Of a DNA stretch of 64,000 nucleotides, positions 17,135 through 25,192 are shown in pieces. The notes beneath the pieces are model-generated. The model was not told where the DNA came from. It saw only the letters and a list, made by a program, of their open reading frames with translations, and did not search any database. This DNA is from Postechiella sp039985655 (lineage in GTDB: Bacteria; Bacteroidota; Bacteroidia; Flavobacteriales; Flavobacteriaceae). Numbering within the stretch: the first letter of the stretch is position 1; each line of letters starts with the position of its first letter. The stretch is from contig JBDWSF010000037.1 of the NCBI GenBank assembly GCA_039985655.1, positions 124,001 to 188,000 of the forward strand, written 5' to 3'. The translations under genes were made by a program, and so were the position numbers.

Positions 17135-17468
17135 TAGATTAGTTTAACAGAGCAATTCCACACCTTCATTTAATTTAGACATCATATTAAAAGTTTATTC
17201 TTGTGTTTCTGTTTGTATCTTTGTTATTTGTACCTCTAAGATTTACTATTACTATAATTCTATCTTAAAAAAACACATCAAAATCAGCGGCTCACAATAT
17301 ATTTACTCATCCATTAATATCAAAAATAAAACTAGCACTGGCTATTAATATATAATCATCATCGCCTTTTTCCATAGCAGGTAAACCCTCAAAATTACTA
17401 AGACCTAATTTCACTAATGAAGCGGGGTTTTAAAACACAAAATAATATGCATCTACTGGTCTCTAATT
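17135..17468. other. Boundary gap between housekeeping genes and the PUL
   Basis: A gap of 334 bases where the transcription direction changes. The left part shows no gene or clear terminator. The right part holds the relic described at 17307-17429. Confidence 0.5.
17307..17429 (-). pseudogene. C-terminal relic of an unknown protein
   Basis: On the minus strand a 40-codon frame reads LVKLGLSNFEGLPAM then EKGDDDYILIASASFIFDIN and ends in TGA. It is cut off upstream by a stop. The alternating hydrophobic ending looks like real protein. It lies 40 bases downstream of the beta-helix gene in the same direction. I do not recognise the parent family. It may be the last trace of another PUL gene. 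Confidence 0.45.
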
Positions 17469-20279
17469 TTATTTATTCATTATTATTTTTTTAACATATA
17501 CTTGTACTCCATCTATCATTTTCATTATATACATTCCTGTATTTAATGTTCCTAATTGTATAGTGTTATTTCCTTTTTTTAGAACTCCAGAATACACTTT
17601 TTGTCCTGCTAAATTTAGAATTGATACATTTATTTCTTCTTGTCTATTAAGCTTTATATTAAGGACATCTTTTAATGGGTTGGGATAAAAAACAACTCCT
17701 GATAATTCATTTTCAATACCGTCTGTACTTAATACAGATAAAAATTGAAACCCATTTAGATTATAAGAACCGCCTCCGAAATAGACATAAACATCTTGTA
17801 TCCCAGTTACATCAGTATTTACAGGAACGGTAACATTTTCCCAGTTTGTCCACCCTCCTGTTCCAGGTACAGTAGCTGTGGCTATCATAGTACCGTTAGT
17901 AGGATCGTTCAGCATGATATTTACATAACCATCTGTAGAATTCTGTCCTGATAAATTCAACGTAACGCTTGTAGGACTATCAGATCCAAAATCTACGCTT
18001 CCATAACGAATCCAGTCTCCATCATGAATAGATCCCACATATTCATTATCGTAGGTTACAACCCCTGATTTTTCACAATGTTCAATAGCATCTATTTCGT
18101 TAAATCCATCAACAATTTTTAAGCATGTATCATTTCTAAAATATAAATAATCAACATTAAAAAGAGATCCTGACGGTCCTACAAAAACAACAAAAAGGTC
18201 TTGAACACCAGAGACATCTACTCCTGCATAATTATCAAAAACTTCGTACTGAGCCCAACCTCCAGTATTAGTAATAGCAATACTTCCCAATAATGTACCA
18301 TCAACTGCACCTATTCTTAATTCAACAGTTCCTCCTTGAGCATTTGATGATGCAGCTACTTCTATGGAATTAAAGTTAACCTCATCAAAATCGACATTAA
18401 CAAATTTTAAATAATCTCCATTATGTATATAACCTACCTCTTGATTATCGTTCAATAAATCAAGGAGTTGAATTCCTGAAGCTTCGCAATAATCTTCAAG
18501 TTGTATTGGAAATACAGGATTAATTGTTTCCGTACATAAATTCTTTTCAAAACTGACTTCATCTACATTAAAAAGGAGGCCGCTTGTACCAGTAAAAACA
18601 AAATAAATGTCTGTAACTCCATCAAAAACATCTATTAAATCAGCAGAAAACTCTTGATATGTGTCAAAATTAGAAGTATTAGGCACTTCCATAGTTCCTA
18701 ACAAGGGGCCTGTTGCACTTCCTGTTCTTATTTCTATAGATGCTCCGTCTACTGGTGAACTTGTAATCGCTTTTACAGTTCCCATTCCACTTAAATCTAT
18801 ATTGTTGAAACTAATCCAATCTCCGCTATTAATGTTTGATATCGCATCGTTATTATTATCTATTAATTCGGTTTGCACACCACTCATACTATCATAGCAT
18901 TCTGCTTCTAAATTATCTACTGTATTATTACAGGTTAAAACAAAATCACAGTTATTGATAGTAACATTATTTCCTGATCCATTATCTACCACTGGACCAC
19001 AACTCGTAATGGTATTTCCACTTGCAGATGATTCCAAAATAATGGTGTATTCTGTTTCGTTTACAATGGTTGAATTATCGCCCGTAACAACTATCGCTTT
19101 CTTTTCCTTATCATCTAAGGGTCCATCTGTTCTATGAAAAACGAGGTCTTGATTATTACCCAAAACATCAGCAATATTATGAGCCCCTCCTGAACTTGGT
19201 GAAGGAATGATTGTCCACTCAGCAGTCATTCCACTTCTACCAAGTCTATTATCTCTTAAAGGTCCATTGGTAAAATTCCCTGCTGAATTCTCTACTACGG
19301 CATTAGCTGATAAATTCCAATTTGTATTACCACAGTCGATAGCGGTACTGTTTTTAACGATAGCGGTACCTCCCAAGTACAACCTTATACCTCCTCTCGT
19401 TTTTTTAACTGTACAATTTTCTACGGTAACACTTCCTACACCGGTATACTGTCTGATACCATCTTCACAAAGTGCATGTACTTCACCTATAATGATTGGA
19501 GCATTATCTTCGTAAGGAAATTTAAAATCGGATAAAAAGGGTAAATCATATGGTTGATTTTCGTAATATAAATCTCCTGTAGGACGCGTTCGTCCTTCTA
19601 CATAAGTATTTTTTATTACTGTTTCATCTGCATCGCCTTGCATAAATATGGCATGGCCAAAAGCACGTTGTTGTACCACAACATTATCAAGTGTATTTCT
19701 AGCTCCATTGATTAAAAGGCCACATCGTTTATCTAAACCAAATGTATTTACTTGATTTATTCCATACATACTTCCATAGCCATAAGGAAAAGAACCTTTT
19801 ACTGTTAATTTAATCCCATCTATCAAATTATCTTCTCCACTAACCTCTAAAACGGCAGCTCCTCTAAGACCATATGCTAAATTATCTCGATCCTGATTGT
19901 AAGCACTAAAATCTGTCACCTCAATCATACCATTCCTGTATGTATCTTCAATTTCTCCGCCAATAATCGTATTGTTATTCCCAGAAACATTTATATAAGT
20001 GGTTCTTACGCTACCGACAGGCACGCTTATATAGGCTCCAGTAAGATTAACATTATTGTTGGATCCCGAAACATCAATATCTCTATTATCACTAGCTAAA
20101 TCGTCAAAATCATAATTCCCCGCTGCTAATACAATAACTTGATTATCCTGTTTCACAGCTGTAATCAGTTCAGCTAATGAATTAACAACTGTTTGCGCGT
20201 TTACCGAATATAACGATAGTAACATGATGGCCATCGTTATGAAATAATATTTTTTTTTTATGTTTTTAAATTTAGGCAT
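17469..20279 (-). CDS. Secreted beta-helix protein with three CBM6-like modules and T9SS tail
   Basis: The 936-residue protein has a signal peptide ending NAQT. Residues about 30-450 form a right-handed parallel beta-helix, seen as repeating short strands with Asn ladders (GNNNTIIGGEI, NTLDNVVVQQRAFGHAIFM, VTVENCTVKKTRGGIRLY). Such folds are used by polysaccharide lyases, epimerases and hydrolases; no family-specific catalytic motif was recognised, so the reaction is open. Three CBM6-like modules follow (about 455-590, 595-735, 740-860), each with a xGDWIxF/Y core. The last 70 residues (FYPNPLKDVLNIKL to YVKKIIMNK) are a T9SS sorting domain. A strong terminator separates it from the lyase genes, so it needs its own promoter. 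Confidence 0.85.
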   Translation of the reverse strand: MPKFKNIKKKYYFITMAIMLLSLYSVNAQTVVNSLAELITAVKQDNQVIVLAAGNYDFDDLASDNRDIDVSGSNNNVNLTGAYISVPVGSVRTTYINVSGNNNTIIGGEIEDTYRNGMIEVTDFSAYNQDRDNLAYGLRGAAVLEVSGEDNLIDGIKLTVKGSFPYGYGSMYGINQVNTFGLDKRCGLLINGARNTLDNVVVQQRAFGHAIFMQGDADETVIKNTYVEGRTRPTGDLYYENQPYDLPFLSDFKFPYEDNAPIIIGEVHALCEDGIRQYTGVGSVTVENCTVKKTRGGIRLYLGGTAIVKNSTAIDCGNTNWNLSANAVVENSAGNFTNGPLRDNRLGRSGMTAEWTIIPSPSSGGAHNIADVLGNNQDLVFHRTDGPLDDKEKKAIVVTGDNSTIVNETEYTIILESSASGNTITSCGPVVDNGSGNNVTINNCDFVLTCNNTVDNLEAECYDSMSGVQTELIDNNNDAISNINSGDWISFNNIDLSGMGTVKAITSSPVDGASIEIRTGSATGPLLGTMEVPNTSNFDTYQEFSADLIDVFDGVTDIYFVFTGTSGLLFNVDEVSFEKNLCTETINPVFPIQLEDYCEASGIQLLDLLNDNQEVGYIHNGDYLKFVNVDFDEVNFNSIEVAASSNAQGGTVELRIGAVDGTLLGSIAITNTGGWAQYEVFDNYAGVDVSGVQDLFVVFVGPSGSLFNVDYLYFRNDTCLKIVDGFNEIDAIEHCEKSGVVTYDNEYVGSIHDGDWIRYGSVDFGSDSPTSVTLNLSGQNSTDGYVNIMLNDPTNGTMIATATVPGTGGWTNWENVTVPVNTDVTGIQDVYVYFGGGSYNLNGFQFLSVLSTDGIENELSGVVFYPNPLKDVLNIKLNRQEEINVSILNLAGQKVYSGVLKKGNNTIQLGTLNTGMYIMKMIDGVQVYVKKIIMNK

Positions 20280-20398
20280 ATTAATACGTTATAAATTGTT
20301 ATTACTGATCTTTGCTTTTTTATTATTTCTTTAATGATAAAATAATTACGAAATTAATTTCCTTATCTAGTTCTTATATTTAATCTAAATATTTTATT

Positions 20399-20436
20399 TA
20401 CAAGAAAAAGACTTTAAAAAAAGTCTTTTTCTTGTA
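20399..20436 (-). terminator. Strong terminator after the lyase genes
   Basis: Perfect 17-bp arms (20399-20415 and 20420-20436; the core is AAGAAAAAGACTTT) with an AAAA loop. The arms end in runs of T, and the stem lies 24 bases after the stop of the last lyase gene. Confidence 0.8.
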
Positions 20437-20459
20437 ATTCAATTTAAAACAACTAATAT

Positions 20460-22787
20460 TTAATTTTTAATCAACTTGAACGTTTTGATTAATTGATCGC
20501 CTTTTAATGAGATTAAATAAACTCCTTTTGAAAAATCACTTAAATCAATATTTAGTTTCTGCATATCGCTTGTAATAACACCTTGTTTATTTACGCGTCC
20601 ATTAATATCAAAAACGGTATAGTGATTGAACTTTGAAATGGGCATAAGCACTGTTAAATTATTAGAAACTGGATTCGGGTAAATACGGGTATCATTATTT
20701 TTATCAAACTCTTCTTGTGAAAGTGAACCTGCCCCATCGAATACTAATTCTAACCAGTTGATATTCCATCCTCCAGAGGTTGAATTAATTCGAATGGTTT
20801 GTATACCTGCTTGTAAAGCCACACTTATTCCAGAATTCACTGTTTTCCATGTTTGCCATCCTCCAGTTGCACCAAAGGATATTTCATCTAAAGTTGTACC
20901 GTTAGAGGTTAACCTAAAATTGCCTCCATCTGATTGGCTTGCTATACGATAATTCATAAAATAGTTTCCTGACACCGGAATATCAATAGTATAGTCCATC
21001 CAATCACCATTATTTGTATGACCAACATTAAATCCGCCTCCTAAATCCAAGGTTGTTTCTGTTTGTATTCCACTTTGTGTTATATAATCTTCAGCCTGAA
21101 TTAAAACAGTCGGGTCTGCTTCTACTAGTGATACTGTAAAATTATTTAGTTTGAAAGCATCATCTTCGCCATTAAATAAAACTTTTAAAATTTGTATCCC
21201 TTTAGATAATCTAACATCACTTATAACATTAAAATCTTGCCAATCAGTTAATCCTGATGAATTTGGTGAACCAAATGGTACCAATACATCTGATGTGATA
21301 TCTGTTTCATCTAAATTGAACTTTATGGTGCCATTACCATTAGCGGCAGCATAATTTATATCTATATCATAAATACCATTTGATGACACATTAACGGTAT
21401 ATAATAACCATTCTCCATTTTTAATATTTGTAATGTTATAATCGTCTCCCGTTAGAGATTCAATATCTACATTTTCATCAGTACGGTATTCACCTCCATC
21501 ATTAGAACTTGTAAAATCATTGTATGTTTTATCTTGACCATTTAAAACCAAATAATCAAAATTCTCTGCTTCTATAGTCATTGGCAATACATTCATATTA
21601 TACTCTGGTAAACCGTTTATATCAAATCCACTTATAGGATCACCAGGGTTTTCATCTATAATAAAACACATGGTTCCCATACCTGGATGAGATGTGTTTG
21701 TAAATTCTGGTGCATAAGGTACTCCATCATCATATGAAGCATCAAGCACAGCTGCTGTATATGGGTGTTCTTTTTCTGCCAATCTAAAAAGTTTAGCAGC
21801 CAAATAATACATTGGAGAAAAATCACCGCGATCTTCATCACTAATACTACCACGATTCATCCATCCAAATGATTGATTACATGGATTGGGTACACTATTT
21901 GTCCAAGAAACATCATTTCCAAGGTTATATTTAGCGGTATATTCCATTCCGGCAACAATTCTGTCATCTTCATAGCTTACCAAATCCACACCTTGATTCC
22001 ATGCAATCAGAGCAGGTTCTACCAAATGCGCAATACCTCCTTGGGTATGCCCCTGATCTCTTTCACTTTCGAAACATTGACCGTCTGAGTTTATTATATA
22101 TTGTGTAACTCCGGCACATCCATCAGTGGTATCAGTAAAACCAAATTTATAGGCATCAATAGCATCATTAAACATGGTCGTGTTATCACAAAAAATTGCC
22201 ATTGACATATTACCATTAACACACGAAGTACCCCAGTTCATAGAGCGTTGATCACCAGTGCTCGTAAAAGGGTAAACTACATCTTGGAACCAAGTTTTAG
22301 CATTTGATATACTTGACGAAGACCAACCAGCCTCTCCATTGAATCCCCATGCAATAATTTCGGCAGCATTAGACATATGGGCGGCAGAAACGCTAAGCGT
22401 CAAAGTAGGACTTTCAACATTAAAATCTTCAACGGTATTAACCCAAGCATCAAGAATATCTTTTGCAGCGTTAGCATAGGCTATATCTCCCGATGCTACC
22501 CACTTAATAGCAAGAACATAAGCCGCATGGCCTTGTTGAGAAAAAGCATTTTTATCCGTAATAATAGATGATACCGTTGCTGTATAATTAGTATCTGCAT
22601 CGGTATTTTTTATTGCATTCCAACCAGATATCCAAGGTTCTTCGCCTGCAGCTACTTTAGCTCTTATAAGTGCTAAATCATCAGCTAAAAACCATCCTCC
22701 CGGATGGGTCATTTGCCCATATGAACTTGTAAGAGTAAAAAGTAAACCAAATGTTAAAATAAGTCTAATTTTAGTAATTTTTTTCAT
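20460..22787 (-). CDS. Secreted alginate-lyase-fold polysaccharide lyase 1 (2 CBM6-like, T9SS)
   Basis: 775 residues. The signal peptide ends SSYGQ. Residues about 27-385 match the alpha/alpha-toroid alginate-lyase domain (PF05426 type, possibly CAZy PL38): MNWGTS (Asn184), GNMSMAIFCDN and SERDQGHTQGG with His247 are likely active-site segments. These enzymes cleave uronic-acid chains by beta-elimination outside the cell. Two CBM6/CBM35-like modules follow (about 403-560 and 563-692), then a T9SS tail from IYPNPVSNNLTVLMP. The neighbouring gene 22841-25171 is a close tandem copy; bases 21858-22130 and 24242-24514 are almost identical. Exact substrate unknown. Confidence 0.85.
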   Translation of the reverse strand: MKKITKIRLILTFGLLFTLTSSYGQMTHPGGWFLADDLALIRAKVAAGEEPWISGWNAIKNTDADTNYTATVSSIITDKNAFSQQGHAAYVLAIKWVASGDIAYANAAKDILDAWVNTVEDFNVESPTLTLSVSAAHMSNAAEIIAWGFNGEAGWSSSSISNAKTWFQDVVYPFTSTGDQRSMNWGTSCVNGNMSMAIFCDNTTMFNDAIDAYKFGFTDTTDGCAGVTQYIINSDGQCFESERDQGHTQGGIAHLVEPALIAWNQGVDLVSYEDDRIVAGMEYTAKYNLGNDVSWTNSVPNPCNQSFGWMNRGSISDEDRGDFSPMYYLAAKLFRLAEKEHPYTAAVLDASYDDGVPYAPEFTNTSHPGMGTMCFIIDENPGDPISGFDINGLPEYNMNVLPMTIEAENFDYLVLNGQDKTYNDFTSSNDGGEYRTDENVDIESLTGDDYNITNIKNGEWLLYTVNVSSNGIYDIDINYAAANGNGTIKFNLDETDITSDVLVPFGSPNSSGLTDWQDFNVISDVRLSKGIQILKVLFNGEDDAFKLNNFTVSLVEADPTVLIQAEDYITQSGIQTETTLDLGGGFNVGHTNNGDWMDYTIDIPVSGNYFMNYRIASQSDGGNFRLTSNGTTLDEISFGATGGWQTWKTVNSGISVALQAGIQTIRINSTSGGWNINWLELVFDGAGSLSQEEFDKNNDTRIYPNPVSNNLTVLMPISKFNHYTVFDINGRVNKQGVITSDMQKLNIDLSDFSKGVYLISLKGDQLIKTFKLIKN

Positions 22788-22840
22788 AATATGTTTTTTA
22801 AAACTTAAATTTAAAAGACTTTTAAAACGTTGTTTAAAAT

Positions 22841-25171
22841 TTAATTCTTAACCAACTTAAACGTTTTGGTTAATTGATTCCCTTTTAACGAAATTAAATA
22901 AATACCTTTTGAGAAATTACTTAAATCAAGGTTTAGTTCTTGCATATTACTTGTAATAACACCCTTCTTATTTATTCGTCCACTAATGTCAAAAATGGTA
23001 TACTCATTAAATTTAGAATTTGGCATAAGTACCGTTACATTATTAGAAACTGGGTTTGGGTAAATACTGATATCATTATTTTTATCAAACTCTTCTTGAG
23101 AAAGTGAACCTGTCTCATCGAATATTAATTCGAACCAATTGATATTCCAGCCCCCAATAGGCGCATATAAGCGAATGGTACGGCTACCTGGTGATAATGA
23201 TACCGTAGTACTTAACGTTATCCAGCTTTGCCAGTCATTTGTTTTAGCTATATCTGTAGTTCCTTGGCTTACGCCATCAACTAGAACCTCTACTGAACCT
23301 CCTCCCCATCTACTTGCAACACGGTAATTCAAAATATAAGTACCGGAGTTTACTATACCAACATTATATTCCATCCAATCGCCGCCATCTATATGACCAA
23401 CATTTAATCCGTCGCCTACATCTTTTGTTGTTTCTGTTTGTATACCAAACATTGTATTATAATCTTCTGCCTGAATTAAAAGGTCTGCCTCTACTAGTGA
23501 TACCGTAAAATTATTTAGTTTAAAAGCATCGTCTGCTCCACTGAATAAAACTTTTAGAACTTGTACTCCTTTTGATAATCTTACATCGCTTATAACATTA
23601 AAATCTTGCCAGTCATTTAAACCCGTTGAGTTTGGTGAACCAAAAGGCACCGATACATCTGATGTGATATCTGTTCCATATAAATTAAATTTTATGGTTC
23701 CATTAGCATTAGCGGATGCATAATTTATATCTATGTCGTAAGTACCATTTGATGGTACATTTACAGTATATATTAACCATTCTCCATTCTCTATATTAGT
23801 AATGTTATAGCCTCCTCCAGTTAGAGATTCAATATCTACAGCTTCATCTGTACGATATTGCCCACCATCATTAGAACTTGTAAGGTCGTTGTATGTGTTC
23901 CCTTGGCCATCTAAAGCAAAATAATCAAAATGCTCTGCTTCTATAGTCATTGGTAATACATTCATATTATACTCTGGTAATCCATTTGAATCAAATCCAC
24001 TTATAGGATCGCCTAGGTTTTCATCTACAGTAAGACATAATGTTCCTGCTCCTGGATGATCTGAATTATAAGACTCTGGTTGATCGTAACCATTAAAATC
24101 ATCATCATTAGGATCCCCTGTATCTGTGACTACTTGAGCTGTGTATGGGTGCGACTTGCCCGCACGTGTAAATAATGTAGACGTCATGACATAAATTGGT
24201 GAAAAATCACCTCGATCTTCCTCACTAATAAAACCATTATTCATCCAGCCAAATGATTGATTACATGGATTGGGTACACTATTTGTCCAAGAAACCTCAT
24301 TTCCAAGATTGTATTTAGCAGAATACTCCATTCCAGCAACAAGTCTGTCGTTAGAATAGCTTACCAAATCGACGCCTTGATTCCATGCAATCAGAGCTGG
24401 TTCGACCAAATGAGCAATACCTCCTTGGGTATGCCCTTGATCTCTCTCACTTTCGAAACATTGACCGTCTGAGTTTATTATATATTGTGTAACTCCAGCA
24501 CATCCATCATTTGTATCTGTAAAACCAAATTTATAGGCATCAACGGCAGCATTAAACATAGTCATGTTATCACAAAAAATAGCCATGGACATATTACCTG
24601 CTAAACAAGAGGTCCCCCAATTCATTGAACGACTTGGGCCTGTACTGGTAATTGGATAAATCACATTCTCGAACCAATTTTGTGCTTCGATAATTTTGGA
24701 TGCAGACCAACCAGCTTCTCCATTAAATCCCCATGCAAGAATTTCTGCAGCATTGGCCATTTTGTTTGAGCCAATACCTTCTCTAAGTGGAGAATTATCA
24801 GTATCCAATGTTGTAACGGTGCTAGCCCAAGCATCAATAATATTAATTCCAGCTGTTGCATAGGCTTGATTACCTGACGCCACCCATTTTATAGCTAACA
24901 TGTAAGCTGCATGCCCTTCTCTTTGAATAGCGTTACTATCTGTAATCGTAGGCGATACTGTTGCCGTATAAGTCTCATCTATATCATCTTTTTCAAATTC
25001 AAGCCAAGCACTATACCATGGTTCTTCTTGTGCTGCTACTTTGGTTCTAATAAGGGTTAAATCGTCATCCATTAACCAACCTCCTGGATGAGTTAATTGG
25101 GCATAAGAACTCGTTATATTTAGAAATAAGACCAGTATAAGAACTAGTCTGATTTTAATAATTGTTATCAT
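22841..25171 (-). CDS. Secreted alginate-lyase-fold polysaccharide lyase 2 (2 CBM6-like, T9SS)
   Basis: The 776-residue protein has the same order as lyase 1: signal peptide ending SSYAQ, toroid catalytic domain with MNWGTS and SERDQGHTQGG, two CBM6-like modules, T9SS tail. It differs between the active-site blocks and the first CBM: a longer insert (TDTGDPNDDDFNGYDQPES) replaces the short loop, and the second CBM is closer to that of lyase 3 (ILNYRVASRWGGGSVEVLVD) than to that of lyase 1. So the modules have been exchanged. It follows lyase 3 by 21 bases and precedes lyase 1 by 53, in one operon. Confidence 0.85.
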   Translation of the reverse strand: MITIIKIRLVLILVLFLNITSSYAQLTHPGGWLMDDDLTLIRTKVAAQEEPWYSAWLEFEKDDIDETYTATVSPTITDSNAIQREGHAAYMLAIKWVASGNQAYATAGINIIDAWASTVTTLDTDNSPLREGIGSNKMANAAEILAWGFNGEAGWSASKIIEAQNWFENVIYPITSTGPSRSMNWGTSCLAGNMSMAIFCDNMTMFNAAVDAYKFGFTDTNDGCAGVTQYIINSDGQCFESERDQGHTQGGIAHLVEPALIAWNQGVDLVSYSNDRLVAGMEYSAKYNLGNEVSWTNSVPNPCNQSFGWMNNGFISEEDRGDFSPIYVMTSTLFTRAGKSHPYTAQVVTDTGDPNDDDFNGYDQPESYNSDHPGAGTLCLTVDENLGDPISGFDSNGLPEYNMNVLPMTIEAEHFDYFALDGQGNTYNDLTSSNDGGQYRTDEAVDIESLTGGGYNITNIENGEWLIYTVNVPSNGTYDIDINYASANANGTIKFNLYGTDITSDVSVPFGSPNSTGLNDWQDFNVISDVRLSKGVQVLKVLFSGADDAFKLNNFTVSLVEADLLIQAEDYNTMFGIQTETTKDVGDGLNVGHIDGGDWMEYNVGIVNSGTYILNYRVASRWGGGSVEVLVDGVSQGTTDIAKTNDWQSWITLSTTVSLSPGSRTIRLYAPIGGWNINWFELIFDETGSLSQEEFDKNNDISIYPNPVSNNVTVLMPNSKFNEYTIFDISGRINKKGVITSNMQELNLDLSNFSKGIYLISLKGNQLTKTFKLVKN

Positions 25172-25192
25172 AATATATATTTTAAAGATTCT

